The notes under the pieces were generated by a model that saw only the letters and a program-made list of their open reading frames with translations, searched no databases and had not been told where the DNA came from. Below are positions 24,793-36,099 of a DNA stretch of 64,000 bases, piece by piece; the first letter of the stretch is position 1; every line of letters starts with the position of its first letter. The DNA comes from Liolophura sinensis. Taxonomy: Eukaryota > Mollusca > Polyplacophora > Chitonida > Chitonidae. The DNA is taken from NCBI RefSeq assembly GCF_032854445.1, contig NW_027017999.1:62001-126000 (forward strand). Reading direction: 5' to 3'. A program made the translations under genes and the position numbers.

Positions 24793-27700
24793 GTTAATTG
24801 AAATCGGCTACACTGTACAGATACAATCGCGACTGGTCATTACTATATTCAACTTTTGACTATGAGTTTATGTGCCCTTCGGTAGCCCAGAAGACCTGAA
24901 ATCTTTGGGCCAAGCCCATTTTAACTCACCCCAGCAATTGTCTTACTTCTAAGTCAAAGAAAATCTCAATGTCTTTATCTACGTGTAGAAAAACCAGAAC
25001 ATTTGTACATAAAAAACACAAGGTAATTGATACAGTCTGCTGTAAAAAGTACAACTAAACACTGATCCACATTTATAAGGTGCCAAAAGATGCGGAATTG
25101 GGCCAGGCATCGGCAGCTGTTAAAAAATTGCAAATATCCCTGGTTTCCATGGAGTAAGAGCCGTTGCTGGGCACGAGATTATGACATCAATGATCATTCA
25201 ATTGTCGCTACAGTCAAAAGTATTGGTCGGAGAGCAACGCGGTTTGCACCATTCGATTTCTCGTCACAAAATACGTCGGATTAGCCTCTTACCAGCAGCA
25301 CTGGAACAGTTTTTCCACTTTTGCATTTTTACCTGGTCTTTTTGTTAATTGAAATCGGCTACACTGTACTCTGTACAATCGCGACTGGTCATTACTATAT
25401 TCAACTTTTGACTATAAGTTATGTGCCCTTCGGTAGCCCAGAAGACGTCAAATCTTTAACTAAGCCCATTTAACTCACCCAGCAATTGTCTTACTTCTAA
25501 GTCCAAAGAAAATCTCAATGTCTTTATCTACGTGTAGAAAAACCAGAACATTTGTACATAAAAAACACAAGGTACTTGATACAGTCTGCTGTAAAAAGTA
25601 CAACTAAACACTGATCCACATTTTATAAGGTGCCAAAAGATGCGGAATTGGGCCAGGCATCGGCAGCTGTTAAAAAATTGCAAATATCCCTGGTTTCCAT
25701 GGAGAAAGAGCCGTTGCTGTGCACGTGATCATGACATAATGATCATTCAATTGTCACTACAGCCAAAAGTATTGGTCGGAGAGCAACGCGGATTGCACCA
25801 TTCGACTTCTCGTCACAAAATACGTCGGATTAGCCTCTTACCAGCAGCACTGGAACAATTTTTCCAATTTTGCAATTTTACCTGGTCTTTTTGTTAATTG
25901 AAATCGGCTACACTGTACTCTGTACAATCGCGACTGGTCATTACTATATTCAACTTTTGACTATATGTTATGTGCCCTTCGGTAGCCCAGGAGACGTAAA
26001 ATCTTTGGGCTAAGCCCATTTAACTCACCCAGCAATTGCCTTACTTCTAAGTCGAACACAATCTCAATGTCTTTATCTACGTGTAGAAAAACCACACCAT
26101 TTGTACATGAAAAACACAAGGTACTTGATACAGTCTGCTGTAAAAAGTACAACTGAACACTGACCCACTTCAGTAAGGTGCCAAAAGATGCGGAATTGGG
26201 CCAGACATCGGCAGCTGTTGAAAAATTGCAAATTTCCCTGGTTTCCATGGAGTAAGAGCCGTTGCTGGGCACGTGATTATGACATAAATGATCATTCAAT
26301 TGTCGCTACAGCCAAAAGTATTGGTCGGAGAGCAACGCGGATTGCACCATTCGATTTCTCGTCACAAAATACGTCGGATTAGCCTCTTACTAGTAGCACT
26401 GGAACAGTTTTTCCACTTTTGCATTTTTACCTGGTCTTTTTGTTAATTGAAATCGGCTACACTGTACTCTGTACAATCGCGACTGGTCATTACTATATTC
26501 AACTTTTGACTATGAGTTATGTGCCCTTCGGTAGCCCAGAAGACCTGAAATCTTTGGGACAAGCCCATTTAACTCACCCAGCAATTGTCTTACTTCTAAG
26601 TCCAAGACAATCTCAATGTCTTTATCTACGTGTAGAAAAACCAGACCATTTGTACATAAAAAACACAAGGTACTTGATACAGTCTGCTGTAAAAAGTACA
26701 ACTAAACACTGACCCACATTTATAAGGTGCCAAAAAATGCGGAATTGGGCCAGGCATCGGCAGCTGTTAAAAAATTGCAAATATCCCTGGTTTCCATGGA
26801 GTAAGAGCCGTTGCTGGGCACGTGATTATGACATCAATGATCATTGAATTGTCGCTACAGCCAAAAGTATTGGTCGGAGAGCAACGCGGTTTGCACCATT
26901 CGATTTCTCGTCACAAAATACGTCGGATTAGCCTCTTACCAGCAGCACTGGAACAGTTTCCCCACTTTTGCATTTTTGCCTGGTCTTTTTGTTAATTGAA
27001 ATCGGCTACACTGTACTCTGTACAATCGCGACTGGTCATTACTATATTCAACTTTTGACTATATGTTATGTGCCCTTCGGTAGCCCAGAAGACCTGAAAT
27101 CTTTGAGCTAAGGCCATTTAACTCACCCAGCAATTGTCTTACTTCTAAGTCCAAGACAATCTCAATGTCTTTATCTAGGTGTAGAAAAACCACACCGTTT
27201 GTACATGAAAAACACAAGGTACTTGATACAGTCTGCTGTAAAAAGTACAACTGACCACAGACCCTCATGAATAAGGTGCCAAAAGATGCGGAATTGAGCC
27301 AGGTATCGGTAGCTGTTGAAAAATTGCAAATTTCCCTGGTTTCCATGAAGTAAGAGCCGTTGCTGGGCACGTGATTATGACATAAATGATCATTCAATTG
27401 TCACTACAGCCAAAAGTATTGGTCGGAGAGGAACTCGGTTTGCACCATTCGATTTCTCGTCACAAAATACGTCGGATTAGCCTCTTACCAGCAGCACTGG
27501 AACAATTTTTCCAATTTTGCATTTTTGCCTGGTCTTTTTGTTAATTGAAATCGGCTACACTGTACTATGTACCATCGCGACTGGTCATTACTATATTCAA
27601 CATTTGACTATATGTAATGTGCCCTTCGGTAGCCCAGAAGACGTCAAATCTTTGGGCTAAGCCCATTTAACTCACCCAGCAATTGCCTTACTTCTAAGTC

Positions 27701-30000
27701 GAACACAATCTCAATGTCTTTATCTACGTGTAGAAAAACCACACCATTTGTACATGAAAAACACAAGGTACTTGATACAGTCTGCTGTAAAAAGTGCAAC
27801 TGAACACTGACCCACATTTATAAGGTGCCAAAAGATGCGGAATTGGGCCAGGCATCGGCAGCTGTTAAAAAATTGCAAATATCCCTGGTTTCCATGGAGT
27901 AAGAGCCGTTGCTGGGCACGTGATTATGACATCAGTGATCATAAAATTGTCGTTACAGCCAAAAGTATTGGTCGGAGGGCAACGCGGTTTGCACCATTCG
28001 ATTTCTCGTCACAAAATAAGTCGGATTAGCCTCTTACCAGCAGCACTGGAACAGTTTTTCCACTTTTGCATTTTTGCCTGGTCTTTTTGTTAATTGAAAT
28101 CGGCTACACTGTACTCTGTACAATCGCGACTGGTCATTACTATATTCAACTTTTGACTATAAGTTATGTGCCCTTCGGTAGCCCAGAGGACCTGAAATCT
28201 TTGAGCTAAGCCCATTTAACTCACCCAGCAATTGTCTTACGTCTAAGTCCAAGACAATCTCAATGTCTTTATCTACGTGTAGAAAAACCAGACCATTTGT
28301 ACATAAAAAACACAAGGTACTTGATACAGTCTGCTGTAAAAAGTACAACTGACCACAGACCCACATGAATAAGGTGAAAAAAGATGCGGAATTGAGCCAG
28401 GTATCGGCAGCTGTTGAAAAATTGCAAATTTCCCTGGTTTCCATGGAGTAAGAGCCGTTGCTGTGCACGCGATCATGACGTAAATGATCATTCAATTGTC
28501 ACTACAGCAAAAAATATTGGTCGGAGAGCAACGCGGTTTGCACCATTCGATTTCTCGTCACAAAATACGTCGGATTAGCCTCTTACCAGCAGCACTGGAA
28601 CAATTTTTCCAATTTTGCATTTTTGCCTGGTCTTTTTGTTAATTGAAATCGGCTACACTGTACTCTGTACCATCGCCACTGGTCATTACCATATTCAACT
28701 TTTGACTATATGTTATGTGCCCTTCGGTAGCCCAGAAGACGTCAAATCTTTGGGCTAAGCCCATTTAACTCACCCAGCAATTGCCTTACTTCTAAGTCGA
28801 AGACAATCTCAATGTCTTTATCTACGTGTAGAAAAACCACACCATTTGTACATGAAAAACACAAGGTACTTGATACAGTCTGCTGTAAAAAGTACAACTG
28901 AACACTGACCCACTTCAGTAAGGTGCCAAAAGATGCGGAATTGGGCCAGGCATCGGCAGCTGTTAAAAATTGCAAATATCCCTGGTTTCCATGGAGTAAG
29001 AGCAGTTGCTGGGCACGTGATTATGACATAAATGATCATTCAATTGTCGCTACAGCCAAAAGTATTGGTCGGAGAGCAACGCGGTTTGCACCATTTGATT
29101 TCTCGTCACAAAATACGTCGGATTAGCCACTTACCAGCAGCACTGGAACAGTTTTTCCACTTTTGCATTTTTCCCTGGTCTTTTTGTTAATTGAAATCGG
29201 CTACACTGTACTCTGTACAATCGCGACTGGTCATTACTATATTCAACTTTTGACTATAAGTTATGTGCCCTTCCGTAGCCCAGAAGACCTGAAATCTTTT
29301 GGCTAAGCCCATTTAACTCACCCAGCAATTGCCTTACTTCTATGTGCAAGACAATCTCAATGTCTTTATCTACGTGTAGAAAAACCAGACCATTTGTACA
29401 TAAAAAACAGAAGGTACTTGATACAGTCTGCTGTAAAAAGTACAACTGAACACTGACCCACTTCAATAAGGTGCCAAAAGATGCGGAATTGAGCCAGGCA
29501 TCGGCAGCTGTTGAAAAATTGCAAATTTCCCTGGTTTCCATGGAGTAAGAGCCGTTGCTGGGCACGAGATTATGACATAAATGATCATTCAATTGTCATT
29601 ACAGCCAAAAGTATTGGTCGGAGAGCAACGCGGTTTGCACCATTCGATTTGTCGTCACAAAATACGTCGGATTAGCCTCTTACCAGCAGCACTGGAAGAG
29701 TTTTTCCACTTCTGCATTTTTACATGGTCTTTTTGTTAATTGAAATCGGCTACACTGTACTCTGTACAATCGCGACTGGTCATTACTATATTCAACTTTT
29801 GACTATAAGTTATGTGCCCTTCGGTAGCCCAGAAGACCTGAAATCTTTGGGCCAAGCCCATTTAACTCACCCAGCAATTGTCTTACTTTTAAGTCCAAGA
29901 AAATCTCAATGTCTTTATCTACGTGTAGAAAAACCACACCATTTGTACGTGAAAAACACAAGGTACTTGATACAGTATGCTGTAAAAAGTACAACTGAAC
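24793..30000 (+). repeat. Mixed full-length units, including an older H-I-J trio
   Basis: Ten anchors at 24793, 25344, 25893, 26442, 26991, 27540, 28089, 28638, 29186 and 29735 give units of 548-551 bp. The three at 25344-26990 carry the markers TTTAACTAAG, GGAGACGTAAAATC and a TTGCAATTTTACC spacer. The same markers define the three-unit repeat at 30000-34660. I see no regular higher-order period in the rest of this stretch. Confidence 0.8.
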
Positions 30001-33000
30001 ACTGACCCACTTCAGTAAGGTGCCAAAAGATGCGGAATTGAGCCAGGCATCGGCAGCTGTTGAAAAATTGCAAATTTCCCTGGTTTCCATGGAGTAAGAG
30101 CCGTTGCTACGCACGTGATTATGACATAAATGATCATTCAATTGTCGCTACAGCCAAAAGTATTGGTCGGAGAGCAACGCGGATTGCACCATTTGATTTC
30201 TCGTCACAAAATACGTCGGATTAGTCTCTTACTAGTAGCACTGGAACAGTTTTTCCACTTTTGCATTTTTACCTGGTGTTTTGTTAATTGAAATCGGCTA
30301 CACTGTACTCTGTACAATCGCGACTGGTCATTACTATATTCAACTTTTGACTATAAGTTATGTGCCCTTCGGTAGCCCAGAAGACTTCAAATCTTTTAAC
30401 TCAGCCCATTTAACTCACCCAGCAATTGTCTTACTTCTAAGTCCAAGACAGTCTCAATGTCTTTATCTACGTGTAGAAAAACCACACCATTTGTACATAA
30501 AAAACACAAGGTACTTGATATAGTCTGCTGTAAAAAGTACAACTGACCACAGACCCAAATGAATAAGGTGCCAAAAGATGCGGAAATCAGCCAGGTATCG
30601 GCAGCTGTTGAAAAATTCCAAATTTCCCTGGTTTCCATGGAGTAAGAGCCGTTGCTGGGCACGAGATTATGACATAAATGATCATTCAATTATCACTACA
30701 GCCAAAAGTATTGGTCGGAGAGCAACGCGGTTTGCACCATTCGACTTCTCATCAGAAAATACGTCGGATTAGTCTCTTACCAGCAGCACTGGAACAATTT
30801 TTCCAATTTTGCAATTTTACCTGGTCTTTTTGTTAATTGAAATCGGCTACACTGTACTATGTACCTTCGCGACTGGTCATTACTATATTCAACTTTTGAC
30901 TAAATGTTATGTGCCCTTCGGTAGCCCAGGAGACGTAAAATCTTTGGGCTAAGCCCATTTAACTCACCCAGCAATTGCCTTACTTCTAAGTCGAACACAA
31001 TCTCAATGTCTTTATCTACGTGTAGAAAAACCACACCATTTGTACATGAAAAACACAAGGTACTTGATACAGTCTGCTGTAAAAAGTACAACTGAACACT
31101 GACCCACTTCAGTAAGGTGCCAAAAGATGCGGAATTGGGCCAGGCATCGGCAGCTGTTGAAAAATTGCAAATTTCCCTGGTTTCCATGGAGTAAGAGCCG
31201 TTGCTGGGCACGTGATTATGACATAAATGATCATTCAATTGTCGCTACAGCCAAAAGTATTGGTCGGAGAGCAACGCGGATTGCACCATTCGATTTCTCG
31301 TCACAAAATACGTCGGATTAGCATCTTACTAGTAGCACTGGAACAGTTTTTCCACTTTTGCATTTTTACCTGGTCTTTTTGTTAATTGAAATCGGCTACA
31401 CTGTACTCTGTACAATCGCGACTGGTCATTACTATATTCAACTTTTGACTATAAGTTATGTGCCCTTCGGTAGCCCAGAAGACCTGAAATCTTTGGGCCA
31501 AGCCCATTTAACTCACCCAGCAATTGTCTTACTTCTAAGTGCAAGACAATCTCAATGTCTTTATCTACGTGTAGAAAAACCAGACCATTTGTACATAAAA
31601 AACAAAAGGTACTTGATACAGTCTGCTGTAAAAAGTACAACTGAACACTGACCCACTTCAGTAAGGTGCCAAAAGATGCGGAATTGAGCCAGGCATCGGC
31701 AGCTGTTGAAAAATTGCAAATTTCCCTGGTTTCCATGGAGTAAGAGCCGTTGCTACGCACGTGATTATGACATAAATGATCATTCAATTGTCGCTACAGC
31801 CAAAAGTATTGGTCGGAGAGCAACGCGGATTGCACCATTTGATTTCTCGTCACAAAATACGTCGGATTAGTCTCTTACTAGTAGCACTGGAACAGTTTTT
31901 CCACTTTTGCATTTTTACCTGGTCTTTTTGTTAATTGAAATCGGCTACACTGTACTCTGTACAATCGCGACTGGTCATTACTATATTCAACTTTTGACTA
32001 TAAGTTATGTGCCCTTCGGTAGCCCAGAAGACTTCAAATCTTTTAACTAAGCCCATTTAACTCACCCAGCAATTGTCTTACTTCTAAGTCCAAGACAGTC
32101 TCAATGTCTTTATCTACGTGTAGAAAAACCACACCATTTGTACATAAAAAACACAAGGTACTTGATATAGTCTGCTGTAAAAAGTACAACTGACCACAGA
32201 CCCACATGAATAAGGTGCCAAAAGATGCGGAAATCAGCCAGGTATCGGCAGCTGTTGAAAAATTCCAAATTTCCCTGGTTTCCATGGAGTAAGAGCCGTT
32301 GCTGGGCACGAGATTATGACATAAATGATCATTCAATTATCACTACAGCCAAAAGTATTGGTCGGAGAGCAACGCGGTTTGCACCATTCGACTTCTCATC
32401 AGAAAATACGTCGGATTAGTCTCTTACCAGCAGCACTGGAACAATTTTTCCAATTTTGCAATTTTACCTGGTCTTTTTGTTAATTGAAATCGGCTACACT
32501 GTACTATGTACCTTCGCGACTGGTCATTACTATATTCAACTTTTGACTAAATGTTATGTGCCCTTCGGTAGCCCAGGAGACGTAAAATCTTTGGGCTAAG
32601 CCCATTTAACTCACCCAGCAATTGCCTTACTTCTAAGTCGAACACAATCTCAATGTCTTTATCTACGTGTAGAAAAACCACACCATTTGTACATGAAAAA
32701 CACAAGGTACTTGATACAGTCTGCTGTAAAAAGTACAACTGAACACTGACCCACTTCAGTAAGGTGCCAAAAGATGCGGAATTGGGCCAGGCATCGGCAG
32801 CTGTTGAAAAATTGCAAATTTCCCTGGTTTCCATGGAGTAAGAGCCGTTGCTGGGCACGTGATTATGACATAAATGATCATTCAATTGTCGCTACAGCCA
32901 AAAGTATTGGTCGGAGAGCAACGCGGATTGCACCATTCGATTTCTCGTCACAAAATACGTCGGATTAGCATCTTACTAGTAGCACTGGAACAGTTTTTCC

Positions 33001-34660
33001 ACTTTTGCATTTTTACCTGGTCTTTTTGTTAATTGAAATCGGCTACACTGTACTCTGTACAATCGCGACTGGTCATTACTATATTCAACTTTTGACTATA
33101 AGTTATGTGCCCTTCGGTAGCCCAGAAGACCTGAAATCTTTGGGCCAAGCCCATTTAACTCACCCAGCAATTGTCTTACTTCTAAGTGCAAGACAATCTC
33201 AATGTCTTTATCTACGTGTAGAAAAACCAGACCATTTGTACATAAAAAACAAAAGGTACTTGATACAGTCTGCTGTAAAAAGTACAACTGAACACTGACC
33301 CACTTCAGTAAGGTGCCAAAAGATGCGGAATTGAGCCAGGCATCGGCAGCTGTTGAAAAATTGCAAATTTCCCTGGTTTCCATGGAGTAAGAGCCGTTGC
33401 TACGCACGTGATTATGACATAAATGATCATTCAATTGTCGCTACAGCCAAAAGTATTGGTCGGAGAGCAACGCGGATTGCACCATTTGATTTCTCGTCAC
33501 AAAATACGTCGGATTAGTCTCTTACTAGTAGCACTGGAACAGTTTTTCCACTTTTGCATTTTTACCTGGTCTTTTTGTTAATTGAAATCGGCTACACTGT
33601 ACTCTGTACAATCGCGACTGGTCATTACTATATTCAACTTTTGACTATAAGTTATGTGCCCTTCGGTAGCCCAGAAGACTTCAAATCTTTTAACTAAGCC
33701 CATTTAACTCACCCAGCAATTGTCTTACTTCTAAGTCCAAGACAGTCTCAATGTCTTTATCTACGTGTAGAAAAACCACACCATTTGTACATAAAAAACA
33801 CAAGGTACTTGATATAGTCTGCTGTAAAAAGTACAACTGACCACAGACCCACATGAATAAGGTGCCAAAAGATGCGGAAATCAGCCAGGTATCGGCAGCT
33901 GTTGAAAAATTGCAAATTTCCCTGGTTTCCATGGAGTAAGAGCCGTTGCTGGGCACGAGATTATGACACAAATGATCATTCAATTGTCACTACAGCCAAA
34001 AGTATTGGTCGGAGAGCAACGCGGTTTGCACCATTCGACTTATCGTCACAAAATACGTCGGATTAGTCTCTTACCAGCAGCACTGGAACAATTTTTCCAA
34101 TTTTGCAATTTTACCTGGTCTTTTTGTTAATTGAAATCGGCTACACTGTACTATGTACCTTCGCGACTGGTCATTACTATATTCAACTTTTGACTATATG
34201 TTATGTGCCCTTCGGTAGCCCCGGAGACGTAAAATCTTTGGGCTAAGCCCATTTAACTCACCCAGCAATTGCCTTACTTCTAAGTCGAACACAATCTCAA
34301 TGTCTTTATCTACGTGTAGAAAAACCACACCATTTGTACATGAAAAACACAAGGTACTTGATACAGTCTGCTGTAAAAAGTACAACTGAACACTGACCCA
34401 CTTCAGTAAGGTGCCAAAAGATGCGGAATTGGGCCAGGCATCGGTAGCTGTTGAAAAATTGCAAATTTCCCTGGTTTCCATGGAGTAAGAGCCGTTGCTG
34501 GGCACGTGATTATGACATAAATGATCATTCAATTGTCGCTACAGCCGAAAGTATTGGTCGGAGAGCAACGCGGATTGCACCATTCGATTTCTCGTCACAA
34601 AATACGTCGGATTAGCCTCTTACTAGTAGCACTGGAACAGTTTTTCCACTTTTGCATTTT
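30000..34660 (+). repeat. Nearly identical three-unit higher-order repeat, 1647 bp, about 2.8 copies
   Basis: Units H (30283, 31930, 33577; TTTTAACT(A/C)AG and GCGGAAATCAGCC), I (30832, 32479, 34126; ACTATGTACCTTCGCG and GACGTAAAATC) and J (31381, 33028) repeat with an exact 1647 bp offset. Copies one and two differ at only a handful of positions by eye, such as GGTGTTTTGTT against GGTCTTTTTGTT and CCCAAATG against CCCACATG. Copy three has a few more changes and stops matching near 34660. The repeat begins inside the unit at 29735. It has the highest copy-to-copy identity noticed in the left arm, so it is probably the youngest amplification there. Confidence 0.9.
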
Positions 34661-34674
34661 TGCCTGGTCTTTTT

Positions 34675-35961
34675 GTTAATTGAAACCGGCTACACTGTAC
34701 TCTGTACAATCGCGACTGGTCATTACTATACTCAACTTTTGACTATAAGTTACGTGCCCTTCGGTAGCCCAGAAGACGTCAAATCTTTTAACTAAGCCCA
34801 TTTAACTCACCCAGCAATTGTCTTACTTCTAAGTCCAAGACAATCTCAATGTCTTTATCTACGTGTAGAAAAACCAGACCATTTGTACATAAAAAACACA
34901 AGGTACTTGATACAGTCTGCTGTAAAAAGTACAACTAAACACTGACCCACATTTATAACGTGCCAAAAGATGCGCAATTGGGCCAGGCATCAGCAGCTGT
35001 TAAAAAATTGCAAATATCCCTGGTTTCCATGGAGTAAGAGCCGTTGCTGGGCACGTGATTATGACATAAATGATCATTGAATTGTCGCTACAGCCAAAAG
35101 TATTGGCCGGAGAGCAACGCGGTTTGCACCATTCGATTTCTCGTCACAAAATACGTCGGATTAGCCTCTTACCAGCAGCACTGGAACAGTTTTTCCACTT
35201 TTGCATTTTTGCCTGGTCTTTTTGTTAATTCAATTCGGCTACACTCTACTATGTACCATCGCGACTGGTCATTACTATATTCAACTTTTGACTATAAGTT
35301 ATGTGCCCTTCGGTAGCCCAGAAGTCGTCAAATCTTTGGGCTAAGCCCATTTAACTCACCCAGCAATTGTCTTACTTCTAAGTCCAAGACAATCTCAATG
35401 TCTTTATCTACGTGTAGAAAAACCACACCATTTGTACATAAAAAACACATAAACAAAATACAGTCTGCTGTAAAAAGTACAATTGAACACTGATCCACAT
35501 CATTAAGGTGCCAAAAGATGCGGAATTGGGCCAGGCATCGGCAGCTTTTTTAAAAAATTGCAAATTTCCCTGGTTTCCATGGAGTAAGAGCCGTTGCTAG
35601 GCACGTAAATTTGTCATAAATGAGCATTCAATTGTCGCTACATCCAAAAGTATAATTCGGAGAGAAACGCGGTTTGCACCATTCGATTTCTCGTCACAAA
35701 ATTCGTCGGATTAGCCTCTTACCAGCAGCACTGGAACAGTTTTTCCACTTTTGCATTTTTGCCTGGTCTTTTTGTTAATTGAAATCGGCTACACTGTACT
35801 ATGTATGTACCATCCCGACTGGTCATTACTATATTCAACTTTTGACTATAAGTTATGTGCCCTTCGGTAGCCCAGAAGGCGTCAAATCTTTGGGCTCAGC
35901 CCATTTAACTCACCCAGCAATTGTCTTACTTCTAAGTCCAAGACAATCTCAATGTCTTTAT
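34675..35961 (+). repeat. Degenerate junction-proximal units of the left arm
   Basis: Units at 34675, 35224 and 35774 (truncated) depart increasingly from the consensus. The unit at 35224 has TTCAATTCGGC at the anchor, a T7A6 tract in CAGCTTTTTTTAAAAAATTG (35542-35561), CACATAAACAAAATACAG in place of the usual CACAAGGTACTTGATACAG, and GTATAATTCGGAGAGAAACG. The last unit has a 4 bp duplication (CTATGTATGTACC). The 35224 unit also carries CATCATTAAGG, the complement of the CCTTAATGATG marker of the right-arm K subfamily. No foreign DNA is present. Confidence 0.85.
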
Positions 35962-36099
35962 GTACTTTTAACAGCAGACTATATCTAGTACCTTGTGTTT
36001 TTTATGTACAAATGGTGTGGTTTTTCTACACGTAGATAAAGACATTGAGATTGTCTTGGACTTAGAAGTAAGACAATTGCTGGGTGAGTTAAATGGGCT
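35898..36099. repeat. Palindromic strand switch between the two arms
   Basis: Left-arm sequence runs up to the T at 35961, in the middle of the monomer block that normally continues into CTACGTGTAG. From 35961-35962 the sequence is the opposite strand, entering at GTACTTTTAACAGCAGAC. Bases 35898-35961 are a perfect reverse complement of 36036-36099 (64 bp), separated by 74 nt. Beyond a C/T mismatch the pairing continues with scattered mismatches through the flanking CAAATCTTTGGGC and GGTAGCCCA blocks. About 75 bp of monomer is present once (in the spacer) and not twice, as expected if one copy was cut inside the unit and joined to an inverted one. Only one base (T) is shared at the join, so it looks like end joining or fold-back template switching and not homologous exchange. 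A misassembly is possible. Confidence 0.9.

Larger units (their letters stand above)
1..35961 (+). repeat. Left arm of a 549 bp tandem satellite array (about 66 units, direct orientation)
   Basis: The anchor GTTAATTGAAA(T/C)CGG recurs at 17, 571, 1120, 1669, 2148, 2698 and so on to 35774. Spacing is almost always 549 bp; exceptions are 478-479 bp (six units), 527-528 bp (two units) and 521 bp (one unit). I counted 67 anchors, the last opening a truncated unit cut off at the strand switch. Nothing other than this repeat is present. Base substitutions between units are few and group the units into recurrent types, which are arranged in higher-order repeats described separately. This is the layout of a satellite homogenised by unequal exchange or conversion. 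Family identity is unknown to me; a repeat-library search would be needed to name it. Confidence 0.97.

Noticed and set aside
35898-36099. Terminal inverted repeats of a transposon at the strand switch.
   Set aside because: The stems are ordinary monomer sequence in opposite orientation. There is no target-site duplication, no transposase frame and no non-satellite DNA between them.
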